Assembly (NCBI GenBank): GCA_948648655.1
Contig: CAPKVJ010000001.1
Coordinates: 43,033 to 107,032, forward strand
Reading direction: 5' to 3'
Source of the DNA: an uncultured Candidatus Saccharibacteria bacterium
Lineage (GTDB): Bacteria > Patescibacteriota > Saccharimonadia > Saccharimonadales > Saccharimonadaceae
DNA length: 64,000 nucleotides
Positions 35,370 to 44,601 of this stretch are shown piece after piece (the stretch's first letter is position 1; each line of letters starts with the position of its first letter). The translations under genes and the position numbers were made by a program. The notes beneath the pieces are model-generated. The model was not told where the DNA came from. It ran no database searches and saw only the letters and a program-made list of their open reading frames with translations.

Positions 35370-38300
35370 TTACATCTCGGCAATGTCTTCAGCTGATGGC
35401 TGATCGCTACTTGCCATGTCTTGCGTTTCGGCTAGCTCTTCGTCACGCTCTGTGTTGGTAATTGTTAAAGGCTTAACGCCAGTACCAACCGGAATCTTAC
35501 GGCCGATGATGACGTTTTCCTTGAGACCTTTGAGATGATCGACACGACCGTTGATAGCGGCATTAATCAAGACATGCGTGGTCTCTTGGAAGCTAGCAGC
35601 CGACAAGAATGAATCCGAGCAGATCGAGACTTTGGTAATACCGAGCAAGAGATCTTCATAGGTAGCTGGTTCTTTGCCTTCGGCTTCGAGTCGTTTGTTT
35701 TCGGCAAGAATTGTGGCACGTGAGGCAATGTCACCAGAGACAAAACTAGAATCACCTGGCTCATCAATCATAGCACGACTGAACATCTGGCGCACAATAA
35801 TCTCAAGGTGCTTGGCCGAGATTTCGTGACCTTGCGCTGCATATACAGCAGTAACATCATTCATGATGTAGCGGGCAGTTTCTTCGGCGCCTTTGTACTT
35901 CTTTAGATCTTGGAGATTTAATGAACCGGCAGTCAATCTATCACCTGCTTCGAGACGATCACCAGATTTGACGATGACTTCGGCTTCGGATGGGATTTCG
36001 ACGCGGACTGCACCGCCTGCTGATGCGACAATGATAATTGCTCCATCAACCAACTCGGCAATACCGTCAACTGGTGACATAATAGGCTCTTTTCCCTTAC
36101 CCTTGTCAGCGATAACATCACCAGTGCTGACATTCGCTCCATCTTTTACCTTTGCCTTACGACCGTCAAGCTCAATACGCGTTGTTTCACCAGCTTCGGG
36201 AGTAATCTGGACAATGTATTTATTGTTATCCTCCCAGACTTCGACGGTTCCTGCAACTGGAGAAGTATAGGCCTGACCCTTTGGTGCACGTGCTTCGAGG
36301 AGCTCTTCCACACGAGGCAAACCACGTGCAATAGCACCAGATCCAGCTACACCAGAACCGTGTTTAGTATCAAGCGTAAGTTGTGTACCTGGTTCACCCA
36401 GCGATTGAGCAGCAATAACTCCAACTGGCTGGTTTGGCTCAACAAGAGCTCGGGTGGACATGTCAACGCCGTAAGCCTTGCGCGGTACGCCGGTAACAGC
36501 AGTCGTCGTCAATACGGACTGGATCTTGACGCTTTCGATACTGTCATCATTTTCAATTTGTTCGGCAATTTCTGGAGTAATAAGCTGGTCGGCATCAATA
36601 TAACCCGGCACAGCCTCTGCTGTATAGCGTCCAGCGATACGAGCGGCAAAACCAATTCCGGTATATTCACTTTCGCTCTTAAATAGTTCAAAACCTGGAT
36701 CAGGTGCTTCTTCATCGGTAGTGAAGACATCTTGGGCAACATCGACAAGCCTTCTAGTCAAATAACCAGAGTCGGCAGTACGAAGCGCAGTTGAAACCTG
36801 GCCTTGACGAGCACCTCGTGTAGCGATAAAGCTTTCGAGTGTATTAAGTCCTTTTTTGTAACTGCTCTTGACCGGAAGCTCAATTTCGTTGTTATTAATG
36901 TCGACCATGATACCGATCTCGGCGGACGCAAGTTTTACGTTGGAAATGCTACCACGCGCGCCAGATTGGACCATCATGGCGATATCGGTGTCCATTTCGG
37001 CAAGTTTACCTTTGAGAAAGTCTGAAATTTTCTTATCAATATCACGCCAGTTGGCAACTGTTAGATTATAACGCTCATCTTCCGTAACGAGACCTTGATC
37101 AAATTGCTCCTGAATAAGAGCGGTCTTGGCATCACCTTCAGCGATAAAGTCGTCAATCTCCGGATAAGTCGGGTAGTCATCCTTTGCTGTGGAGACAGAT
37201 GCAACAGTCTCGTACTCGAATGCTAGGTTTTTAACAGCGTCAGCAGTTTTAACAAGCGTTTCGGCGCCAAATTCGTCGAAAATTTCGGCCATGACGTTTT
37301 TGAGCTGTTTGCTGGTCTGAACTTTATTGTTATAAGGATATTCTTTTGGTAAAACCTCATTGAAGATAACGCGACCAAGAGTCGTATTGCGGATTTCGCC
37401 CTTTGCAAAGACGCGAATTGGAGTTTGAAGTTCAATTACACCCTGATCATAAGCCATTTCGGCTTCATAAACTGAACTAAATGGTCTAACTTCCTTATTC
37501 TCGGTGCCAGGCTTATCATAAGTAAGATAATAAATACCCAAGACAACATCCTGATAAATCGCTAGTACCGGTGCGCCATCTGCAGGCTTTAGGAGGTTCT
37601 TACCGGCCGACATTAATTCGCCAGCTTCGGCTTGAGCAGCGTCTGAAAGCGGCAAGTGGACAGCCATTTGGTCACCATCATAGTCGGCGTTGAATCCGCT
37701 AGCCACTAGCGGATGCAGCTGGATAGCTTTACCATCAATTAGCTTTGGTTGAAAAGCTTGGACAGATAGACGGTGCAAGCTAGGCGCACGATTAAGAAGC
37801 ACGTACTTCCCCTTAATGCATTCGTCAAGGCCGTCCCAAACTACCGATTCGCCAGCATCAATCATGCGAGTAGCATTGCGAATATTGGCGGCATATTCGT
37901 GTTCCATGAGCCAAGAGACTACAAATGGGCGGAATAGCTCAAGTGCCATTTGTTTTGGCAATCCACATTCGTTAAGCTTCAATTCTGGGCCGACCACAAT
38001 CACAGAGCGACCAGAATAATCTACACGTTTACCAAGCAAGTTTTGGCGGAAACGACCTTGTTTACCTTTGAGAAGGTCAGAGATACTCTTTAGCTTCCTG
38101 CGACCATTTTGCGAATTCGCACTACGGCTACTATGTACGGCCGAGTTGTCAATCAACGCGTCTACTGCCTCCTGCAGCATACGCATCTCATTGTGGCAGA
38201 TAACGGCTGGTGCGTTGAGGTCAATAAGTTTACGCAACCTATTATTTCTATTAATTACTCTACGATACAAATCGTTCAAATCGCTCGTCGCAAACCTGCC

Positions 38301-39239
38301 ACCAGGCAATGAGATCATTGGGCGTAGGTCTGGTGGGATGACTGGGACAACCGTCATAATCAGATCTGTTGGCTTAATCCCGGCAGCTTCCATGCCTTCA
38401 AGCACTTTGAGACGCTTCATGATGCGCTTTTGCTTCTGTCCTTTGGCTTCGGCAGCTTCAGCGCGAAGGCCAGTGATCATTGTTTTGAGGTCGATTTCGT
38501 CAAGCAATTTTTTGATTGCTGTAGCACCCATTTCGACTTCGATCAATTCGTCATAGTCATCTGGTAAATTGCGGTATTCTTGTTCACTCAAAATAGCACC
38601 TTTGGTCATCTTTTCGAGCAAAGATTTACGTTCAAGGTAGTCTTTTTCGAGAGCTTCTGATTCTTTAGCTTGCTCGTCAGCTAGAGCGACCACGTTTGCA
38701 TTAGCGTCTTTTGCTAGCTCCTCATAACGCAGTTTGATGGCTTCGCGAGCAGCAATTGTGCTCGACTCCAAATCAGCGAGTCTAGTTGCAATCTCTTCAT
38801 CTTTGGCATCAATAATGAGATAAGAAGCAAAATATACTACTTTTTCGATATTCTTGACGGTAAGATTAAGCAAAGTACTTAATGCGCTAGGGCGTCCGCG
38901 CATAAACCAAATGTGTGCTACTGGTGCAGCAAGTGTGATATGTCCCATGCGCTCACGACGCGAGATACTTTTGGTGACTAGGTTCCCTTCCTTATCTACG
39001 GCTGCTTCCCTTGATCTGACACCTTTTAGTTTGGAATCGTGTGGGTTAATATCCTTGACTGGACCGAAAATCCTTTCACAGAATAAACCGTCGCGTTCAG
39101 GTTTTTGAGTGCGATAGTTAATTGTTTCTGGCTTCAAAACTTCGCCATAGCTCCAGTTTAGGATGTCTTCTTTGCTCGCAACACTTAAACGAATCGAGTC
39201 AAAGTCATTGGCACTGATAAAATTATCCATCCAAGCCAT
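35370..39239 (-). CDS. rpoC: RNA polymerase subunit beta'
   Basis: 1289 residues. The catalytic Mg motif is GFNADYDGDQMAVH (about 500; NADYDGD for NADFDGD). RVDYSGRSVIVVGP and the bridge-helix/trigger-loop stretch QVSTALRTADSGYLTRRLVD are clear. Both zinc sites have been lost: the N-terminal region after RIFGPVKDI has no cysteines, and the segment before YGVDMSTRALVEPNQPVG reads TTTAVTGVPRKA where other bacteria have a Cys cluster. Coupled to rpoB by 2 nt; GAGGAGATG is the ribosome site. Confidence 0.97.
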   Translation of the reverse strand: MAWMDNFISANDFDSIRLSVASKEDILNWSYGEVLKPETINYRTQKPERDGLFCERIFGPVKDINPHDSKLKGVRSREAAVDKEGNLVTKSISRRERMGHITLAAPVAHIWFMRGRPSALSTLLNLTVKNIEKVVYFASYLIIDAKDEEIATRLADLESSTIAAREAIKLRYEELAKDANANVVALADEQAKESEALEKDYLERKSLLEKMTKGAILSEQEYRNLPDDYDELIEVEMGATAIKKLLDEIDLKTMITGLRAEAAEAKGQKQKRIMKRLKVLEGMEAAGIKPTDLIMTVVPVIPPDLRPMISLPGGRFATSDLNDLYRRVINRNNRLRKLIDLNAPAVICHNEMRMLQEAVDALIDNSAVHSSRSANSQNGRRKLKSISDLLKGKQGRFRQNLLGKRVDYSGRSVIVVGPELKLNECGLPKQMALELFRPFVVSWLMEHEYAANIRNATRMIDAGESVVWDGLDECIKGKYVLLNRAPSLHRLSVQAFQPKLIDGKAIQLHPLVASGFNADYDGDQMAVHLPLSDAAQAEAGELMSAGKNLLKPADGAPVLAIYQDVVLGIYYLTYDKPGTENKEVRPFSSVYEAEMAYDQGVIELQTPIRVFAKGEIRNTTLGRVIFNEVLPKEYPYNNKVQTSKQLKNVMAEIFDEFGAETLVKTADAVKNLAFEYETVASVSTAKDDYPTYPEIDDFIAEGDAKTALIQEQFDQGLVTEDERYNLTVANWRDIDKKISDFLKGKLAEMDTDIAMMVQSGARGSISNVKLASAEIGIMVDINNNEIELPVKSSYKKGLNTLESFIATRGARQGQVSTALRTADSGYLTRRLVDVAQDVFTTDEEAPDPGFELFKSESEYTGIGFAARIAGRYTAEAVPGYIDADQLITPEIAEQIENDDSIESVKIQSVLTTTAVTGVPRKAYGVDMSTRALVEPNQPVGVIAAQSLGEPGTQLTLDTKHGSGVAGSGAIARGLPRVEELLEARAPKGQAYTSPVAGTVEVWEDNNKYIVQITPEAGETTRIELDGRKAKVKDGANVSTGDVIADKGKGKEPIMSPVDGIAELVDGAIIIVASAGGAVRVEIPSEAEVIVKSGDRLEAGDRLTAGSLNLQDLKKYKGAEETARYIMNDVTAVYAAQGHEISAKHLEIIVRQMFSRAMIDEPGDSSFVSGDIASRATILAENKRLEAEGKEPATYEDLLLGITKVSICSDSFLSAASFQETTHVLINAAINGRVDHLKGLKENVIIGRKIPVGTGVKPLTITNTERDEELAETQDMASSDQPSAEDIAEM

Positions 39240-39241
39240 TG

Positions 39242-42200
39242 TTACATCTCCTCTCCGAGATCAGTGGAGCCGTCTTCTGCGAACTCCTCTGCCTCTGTTA
39301 TTTCTACACCTTCGTCATCAATCATCTCTTTGGCTTCATCCTCATCGAGATCGACTAGGGTGTCTGCTTGTTCTTCGCTCTGATGTCTGGCATAAATCAA
39401 ACTATCATCGTGTGAGCGTTCAATTTCACGGGAAGTCTTTTCGATAACTTCACTCGCATCAGTAGATTCACCGTGATCCAGTAGATCGACCTTTAGGCCC
39501 AAGCCTTGAAATTCTTTCACCAAGACGTTGAAACCTTCAGGAAGCTTCGGTCCTTCAATTGGCTCATGTTTAATGATACTTTCATAAGCTTTGGCGCGAC
39601 CGTAAACATCATCTGATTTAATAGTTAGCATTTCTTGCAAGGTGGTGGCGGCGCCGTAAGCTTCAAGTGCCCACACCTCCATTTCTCCGAAGCGCTGACC
39701 ACCGTTTTGGGCTTTACCGCCCAGTGGCTGTTGGGTAACCATCGTGTATGGACCAGTGGAACGAGCATGAATCTTGTCCTCAACCATGTGATGCAGCTTC
39801 AGCATGTGCATGACACCGACGCTAGTACGTTCATTAAACGGTTCGCCAGTGAGCCCGTCATATAATTGCACCCTGCCATCACGTTCAAATCCAGCTTTTT
39901 CAAGTTGTTCGGAAATTGTCTCATCGCTTACGCCGTTGAATGGCGGGGTCGCAACTTTATAACCCAAAGCTCTTGCTGCCATACCAAGATGGATCTCAAA
40001 CAATTGGCCAAGATTCATACGGCTTGGCACACCCATCGGGCTCAATAAGACATCGATTGGGGTACCGTCCTCCATAAACGGCATATCTTCGACTGGCAAG
40101 ATACGCGAAACTACACCTTTGTTACCATGACGACCAGCGATTTTATCGCCGACGCTAATTTTACGCATTTCGGCAACATAGATTTTAATTTGCATCAATA
40201 CGCCAGCTTTGAGCTCATGACCTTGATCACGAGTATAGACTCTTACGCCGACAACTTTGCCGGTACTAGATCCGTTCATGCGAACAGATGTATCACGAAC
40301 GTCTTTGGCTTTTTCACCGAAGATTGCGCGAAGCAAGCGTTCTTCCGAACTGAGCTCTTGCTCACCCTTTGGCGTAATTTTACCAACGAGAATATCGCCA
40401 GGCTGGACTTCCGAACCGACCACCACGATGCCGTCATCACCCAAGTGTCGCAAACTACGTTCTGGGACGTTAGGGATATCGCGTGTAACTTGTTCTGGTC
40501 CTAATTTGGTCTCGCGTACCTCGACGTCAAAGTCCTTAATATTAATACTAGTTAGCTTATCATCTTCAACCAAACGTGATGAAATGACAATAGCGTCGTC
40601 CATATTATAGCCACGCCATGGCATGAAAGCGACCAACAAATCTTTACCAAGTGCCAATTCGCCATTGCTGACTGATGCGCCTTCGATTAGGATGTCGTCT
40701 TTCTTGACTTTTTGGCCACGTACGACCTTTACGCGATCATTATAGCAGCGGTCATCGTTGGTTTTTTCGAAGTGATTTAGCTTATATTCTTTTTCGCCAT
40801 TCTTATATTTAACGATGACACTATCACCGTCGGCTTTAACAACTTCACCATTATCTTCGGCAACCGCTACTTGGGACGTATTCATCGCAACGGCATGTTC
40901 AATGCCGGTACCAACTGTTGGAGAGTCATTTTTGAGCAGCGGTACGGCTTGTTTTTGCATAGCACAAGCCATGAGTGAGCGGTCAACGCGGTTTTTCTCG
41001 ACAAATGGAATCAAGCTAGCGCTAGTACCAAGAATTTCTTTGTGGGCAGCATCGATATGGGTGACAAGGTTTGAAGCTACTTGACTTGGGCGGCCCTTGA
41101 CGCGAGCTGAAACCCAATCTTCAACGAACTCGCCTTTGTCATTTAGTTTTACTGATGCGTCCGCAATAATCATGTCATCTTCGGACGCAGCGTCGACATA
41201 AACTACTTCATCAGTCACTTTGCCGTTTTTCACAACGCGATATGGCGCCTCAATGAAGCCATATTCGTTAATTCGGGCATAAGTAGCCAAGTTAAGCACG
41301 AGACCGACGTTGCCACCTTCTGGGGTTTCGACGGTACAAATCCTACCATAGTGCGTCGGATGAGCATCGCGCACGTCGAAGCCAGCACGTTCACGGGTCA
41401 GACCGCCAGGCCCCATGCTAGATAGACGACGCTTGTGAGCAAGCTCGGAATAACCGTTGACCTCGTCCATAAGTTGAGAGAGCTGCGAGCTAGAAAAGAA
41501 TTCTTTTACTGCGGCCACAACTGGACGTGAGTTTAGTAACTGCGATGGCGTGACTTCTTCTGGATCTGCCATTGACATACGGTCGAGGATATTCCTCTGT
41601 AAGCGTAACATGCCAAGTCGGAATTGCCGCTGGACTAGCTCACCGACCAGCTTCACGCGGCGATTTGACAAGCTATCGATGTCATCCGCTGGCTCTTGAG
41701 TATTATTGAGACGAATAATCTCGCTAATGATGGCGATGAGGTCTTTCATCTGCAAGGTACGGTGCGCAGCATCATTTGGCGTGTCATAGCCCAAACGCCG
41801 GTTTAGCTTAAAACGACCAACTCTCGAACAGTCATATCTGCGATAGTCGAAGAAAGCTCGTTCGATCATAGATTTTGCATTTTCGACGGTAGCAAGATCG
41901 CCTGGTCGCAAGCGACGATAGACTTCGAGCAAGGCAGCAGATTGACCACTAGCGGTATCTTTTTCCAAAGTGGCGTTAATGTAGCTAATTGTTCCCGTAT
42001 CAACATCAGCAAATTTCGCACGGATTTCATCTTCTTTGGCGATTCCCAGCGCCTTTAGGAAGGTAGTTACAGGAATCTTGCGGCGACGATCGATCTTAAC
42101 ATTGATACAACCGCTAGGTGTGGTTTCAAATTCAAGCCAAGCACCACGTCCAGGAATAACCTTTGCACCATAGTAACGACGGCCATTAAGCTCATCGGCC

Positions 42201-42637
42201 GTAAAGAATACACCAGCGCTTCTAATTAGTTGACTAACAACTACACGCTCGGTGCCGTTGATGATGAAAGTAGCGCGATCGGTCATCCAAGGGTAATCAC
42301 CGAAATAGATGTCCTGTTCTTTGACTTCACCTGTAACTTTGTTGGTCAATTCAACTTGTACGTGAAGTGGAGCAGCATAAGTCGAGAGATTATACTTCGC
42401 GGTTTTTTCGTCCTCGACCGGAGTCTTGAAATAATAATCCTTAAACCGCATTGATAATTTCTGACCCGTATAGTCATCGATAGGGTTTAGCTCGTTAAAG
42501 ACCTCACGCAGGCCTGTTTTGACAAAATCTTCCCAGCTATCCTTCTGATGAGCAATCAGATCTGGAATAGGGAGTGCTTGGTCGCCTTCCGTGAAAAAGA
42601 CGCGACCATCCGTAGCATTGGTAGTTGCTTTACTCAC
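39242..42637 (-). CDS. rpoB: RNA polymerase subunit beta
   Basis: 1131 residues, near usual length. FFSSSQLSQLMDEVNGYSELAHKRRLSSMGPGGL is the fork-loop/rifampicin region (only short parts needed: SQLMDEVNGYSELAHKRR), with Val/Gly/Tyr in place of the common DQxNPL, so the rifampicin pocket is non-standard. GKITPKGEQELSSEERLL, GDKIAGRHGNKGVVS and GGKAQNGGQRFGEMEVWAL are conserved. Start is GTG (42637-42635) behind AAGAGGAAA. An acidic C-terminal tail ends the protein. First gene of the rpoBC operon. Confidence 0.96.
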   Translation of the reverse strand: MSKATTNATDGRVFFTEGDQALPIPDLIAHQKDSWEDFVKTGLREVFNELNPIDDYTGQKLSMRFKDYYFKTPVEDEKTAKYNLSTYAAPLHVQVELTNKVTGEVKEQDIYFGDYPWMTDRATFIINGTERVVVSQLIRSAGVFFTADELNGRRYYGAKVIPGRGAWLEFETTPSGCINVKIDRRRKIPVTTFLKALGIAKEDEIRAKFADVDTGTISYINATLEKDTASGQSAALLEVYRRLRPGDLATVENAKSMIERAFFDYRRYDCSRVGRFKLNRRLGYDTPNDAAHRTLQMKDLIAIISEIIRLNNTQEPADDIDSLSNRRVKLVGELVQRQFRLGMLRLQRNILDRMSMADPEEVTPSQLLNSRPVVAAVKEFFSSSQLSQLMDEVNGYSELAHKRRLSSMGPGGLTRERAGFDVRDAHPTHYGRICTVETPEGGNVGLVLNLATYARINEYGFIEAPYRVVKNGKVTDEVVYVDAASEDDMIIADASVKLNDKGEFVEDWVSARVKGRPSQVASNLVTHIDAAHKEILGTSASLIPFVEKNRVDRSLMACAMQKQAVPLLKNDSPTVGTGIEHAVAMNTSQVAVAEDNGEVVKADGDSVIVKYKNGEKEYKLNHFEKTNDDRCYNDRVKVVRGQKVKKDDILIEGASVSNGELALGKDLLVAFMPWRGYNMDDAIVISSRLVEDDKLTSINIKDFDVEVRETKLGPEQVTRDIPNVPERSLRHLGDDGIVVVGSEVQPGDILVGKITPKGEQELSSEERLLRAIFGEKAKDVRDTSVRMNGSSTGKVVGVRVYTRDQGHELKAGVLMQIKIYVAEMRKISVGDKIAGRHGNKGVVSRILPVEDMPFMEDGTPIDVLLSPMGVPSRMNLGQLFEIHLGMAARALGYKVATPPFNGVSDETISEQLEKAGFERDGRVQLYDGLTGEPFNERTSVGVMHMLKLHHMVEDKIHARSTGPYTMVTQQPLGGKAQNGGQRFGEMEVWALEAYGAATTLQEMLTIKSDDVYGRAKAYESIIKHEPIEGPKLPEGFNVLVKEFQGLGLKVDLLDHGESTDASEVIEKTSREIERSHDDSLIYARHQSEEQADTLVDLDEDEAKEMIDDEGVEITEAEEFAEDGSTDLGEEM

Positions 42638-42754
42638 AATTTTCCTCTTGTTTAGTGTTGATAATCTCTAGCGCCGAAGATTAACTGTGGCATTTCTGCT
42701 CAAAAACCGCCATTTTTTGAGCATAGGAAACACCACTCACTACTTCTTGTTTCG

Positions 42755-42783
42755 ATTTTACCTAATATCTACGAAAAAATCAA
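42755..42783 (-). promoter_or_regulatory. Promoter of rpoBC
   Basis: TTGATT (42783-42778), 17 bp, TAAAAT (42760-42755). The -35 context TTGATTTTTTC is the same as in the rpsB promoter. About 110 nt of leader follow before the GTG. The remainder of the 320-bp gap holds the divergent promoter at 42838. Confidence 0.65.
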
Positions 42784-42837
42784 GACTTTAATGTGCGACA
42801 GAAAGATTAAAATTTGACCCAGAAAGAGCTTATATTA

Positions 42838-42895
42838 TTGACATTTCTGGAGATGTGTGCTATAATGTAAGTATGGGCTAGTTTTTGGGGCCCAT
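42838..42895 (+). promoter_or_regulatory. Promoter and 5' hairpin of the lysozyme-like gene
   Basis: Consensus TTGACA (42838-42843), 17 bp, TATAAT (42861-42866). The transcript should begin at about 42873, directly at the hairpin ATGGGC...GCCCAT (42873-42895). Confidence 0.8.
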
Positions 42896-42957
42896 TGTAT
42901 GTTTAAAATTATAAATCTAGAGATAACGCGGCTGATGTTAGAAGGGAGGGCTTCAAA

Positions 42958-43896
42958 ATGAAAATTAATTATAAAAGTGTAATAGGGCTAGTGGCAATAA
43001 CAATCGCTGCATGCCTATTATCAATGTTACAGGCAACAGACTTAGCGACAGACGAGAGTTTTTCTGCGTCCGTTGTAGATGTAGCCACAGATGCGCTCGA
43101 TTTACGTTCCCAGCCTAGCGAGCTAGATCCTGCTCCAGCGATCAAGCCTGTCACTTACGACGATAAGACTGATGAAATGGCTGATCCCGTAGAAGAGATG
43201 GCGAAGTTCAAACAAGAGCTTAATAATTCTCTTTGGATGGGATGGGCCTTTTATGAAAGTGGCAATGAAGACGTCTGGACGGTTCGAGGCGATGGCGGGC
43301 ACGCTTATGGACGTTATCAGTTTGACGATCGTCATCTGCTGGCAGAATTTTTCCGCTATTGCGTCGAAAATGACCACGAGCGTTATGAAGCGTTTACGAC
43401 ATTTTATTACGTAGATAGCAATGGGAAAGTCCATCTTCAGAATAGTGATGAGATTGAAGCTAACTGGAAGTGGATGGACTATGTCGAGGATGAAAATTTC
43501 CATGATATACAGACACGTTTCGCCGTTGAGCGAGTCTATCAGCCAGCTTACGAAACACTCAAAAAGTATTGTGCCGATCTCGATTCGTATGGCCCAGTGC
43601 TACGTGGTACTATTATGAGTATTGCAATTCGTGACGGCTATTATGCGTCTGATCTTCGGGCAATTACCGAAACTTATTATTCTGGGATTCCCGAAGAAGA
43701 GTGGCTGCAAGCCATATACGACACAGAGGCCTACATACATAGTGACGATGACTATAAACGTTGGGCCTATAGTCAGAAAGATTCGGCGCTGGAAGCGCTG
43801 AAAATGTATAGTGAATGTATGACCAAAGAGAGAACTTCTTCAAATCTATATGCAACTGTGAAGAAGTATGATTTTGAGCCCGTTACCCCTAGATAA
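42958..43896 (+). CDS. Secreted lysozyme-like protein, probable lipoprotein
   Basis: 312 residues. The N-terminus is a signal sequence (about 1-25) with a lipobox-like IAAC before LLSM. The central region has YESGNEDVWTVRGDGGHAYGRYQF: a Glu followed by G-x-YGxYQF, a layout seen in lysozyme-superfamily and VgrG-associated hydrolases (ESG...GLYQF). Aromatic, acidic helices follow. Identification as a peptidoglycan hydrolase is tentative. GAAGGGAGGGC is the ribosome site. It has its own promoter and terminator. In an epibiont lifestyle a surface muralytic enzyme could act on the host wall (inference). Confidence 0.6.
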   Translation: MKINYKSVIGLVAITIAACLLSMLQATDLATDESFSASVVDVATDALDLRSQPSELDPAPAIKPVTYDDKTDEMADPVEEMAKFKQELNNSLWMGWAFYESGNEDVWTVRGDGGHAYGRYQFDDRHLLAEFFRYCVENDHERYEAFTTFYYVDSNGKVHLQNSDEIEANWKWMDYVEDENFHDIQTRFAVERVYQPAYETLKKYCADLDSYGPVLRGTIMSIAIRDGYYASDLRAITETYYSGIPEEEWLQAIYDTEAYIHSDDDYKRWAYSQKDSALEALKMYSECMTKERTSSNLYATVKKYDFEPVTPR

Positions 43897-43900
43897 CGAT

Positions 43901-43928
43901 AGCCCTGTTCTGCTTTTTGAACAGGGCT
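43901..43928 (+). terminator. Terminator of the lysozyme-like gene
   Basis: AGCCCTGTTC-TGCTTTTT-GAACAGGGCT, ten perfect pairs, right after the stop codon. Confidence 0.75.
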
Positions 43929-43961
43929 TATCAATTGTTTAATAGATTTACTTATATCACC

Positions 43962-44060
43962 AAAAAATCGCCCTTGCTCAACTTCAGTGGCGACTTTTTG
44001 AACATAAAAGCTCTCAACTTTATGTTGGCTCGCAGTTAGCCTCATGTTCTTTCGAACTGC
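43962..44060 (-). ncRNA. Candidate small RNA with own promoter and terminator
   Basis: The promoter is TTGCAC (44093-44088), 17 bp, TATAAT (44070-44065). The predicted ~98-nt RNA from about 44060 folds into GUUC-GAAA-GAAC (a GNRA loop), GGCU-AACUGCG-AGCC, a long hairpin AACAUAAAG-uugagag-CUUUUAUGUU, and an end hairpin UCGCC...GGGCGA followed by six U. A 90-codon frame crosses this region but contains the terminator and lacks a ribosome site, so an RNA is the better reading. No known family was matched. Confidence 0.6.
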
Positions 44061-44064
44061 TTCT

Positions 44065-44093
44065 ATTATAGCTTAAGCTTTTAATATGTGCAA
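44065..44093 (-). promoter_or_regulatory. Promoter of the candidate small RNA
   Basis: TTGCAC-17-TATAAT on the minus strand, with AAGC just before the -10. Confidence 0.65.
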
Positions 44094-44114
44094 GACTTTT
44101 TTGAAGATTGTTCT

Positions 44115-44330
44115 CTACTTCTTACTACCTATACTCTAACTAGCTAGGCAGCGGAGGGGGAAGGCGTTATAACGATAATTGCTGCTTGGTGTAGAGATAC
44201 CACTATTATCGAAATACAAGTTAGAAGCACCACTAGTCCCAGATTCTGCCATAGAAAGCCAGTAAAAACTGCACTGTGCAGAGAACCGCAACCTATCACT
44301 ATCTCTATAGAGGCTTCCGCTGCGCACAAA
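44115..44330 (-). repeat. Surface-protein 3' cassette 4 (FISUMP C-terminus)
   Basis: Tag TTTGTGCGCAGCGG (44330-44317, minus) opens FVRSGSLYRDSD ... SFYWLSMAES ... NYRYNAFPLRCLAS with TAG at 44138-44136. The tail is conserved to GGTAGTA, then diverges (AGAAGTAG in place of GGAGGATAG). No start or promoter. It lies next to the small RNA promoter and is divergent from cassette 5, with a tiny gene between. Confidence 0.75.
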
Positions 44331-44406
44331 AAATCACTAAATATCGCACTAGTGCTTGCACCAAATCTTCTTTTTCTGCTACGTTCACACCCAGAGCAAT
44401 AGCACC

Positions 44407-44436
44407 TTGACACTCGCCAGTGCGAGTCATTATGTA
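44407..44436 (+). promoter_or_regulatory. Promoter with overlapping inverted repeat, for the 24-codon gene
   Basis: TTGACA (44407-44412), 18 bp, TATGTA (44431-44436). The spacer and -35 hold an inverted repeat TGACaCTCG-CCAGTG-CGAGTCA (44408-44429), placed like a repressor operator. Confidence 0.5.
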
Positions 44437-44457
44437 CTGGAGAAAGGAGGTTGCTAT

Positions 44458-44532
44458 ATGGTTATAAACCTAAATCTCAAGCTAACCAAGAGATCTAGTA
44501 TAAAAATAGTTATCGCCCTAACTAGGCGATAA
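44458..44532 (+). CDS. 24-residue basic peptide gene between two cassettes
   Basis: ATG at 44458 behind a perfect AAAGGAGG with 7-nt spacing; frame MVINLNLKLTKRSS ... RR, stop TAA at 44530-44532. The peptide has net charge of about +6 and an isoleucine/valine/leucine-rich second half, so it could associate with membranes or nucleic acid. A promoter lies upstream and a hairpin overlaps the stop. Too short for homology recognition by eye. It might be a leader peptide, a toxin-like peptide or a small regulator; no function is claimed. Confidence 0.5.
   Translation: MVINLNLKLTKRSSIKIVIALTRR
44508..44532 (+). terminator. Hairpin overlapping the end of the 24-codon gene
   Basis: AGTTATCGCC-CTAACTA-GGCGATAACT followed by AAAACC. 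Nine to ten perfect pairs across the stop codon; no T-run, so termination is uncertain. Confidence 0.45.
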
Positions 44533-44601
44533 CTAAAACCAAACGTAATCCCATTCTCTCACCAATCTAGAGCCAAGTCAAGGATAAAAGCTATTGCTCT
44601 T

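Noticed and set aside
43773..44045. 90-codon frame on the minus strand
   Set aside because: It lacks a ribosome site, contains the small-RNA terminator and runs antisense into the lysozyme-like gene.
44402..44430. CIRCE heat-shock element
   Set aside because: The inverted repeat TGACACTCG...CGAGTCA does not match TTAGCACTC-N9-GAGTGCTAA and no chaperone gene follows.
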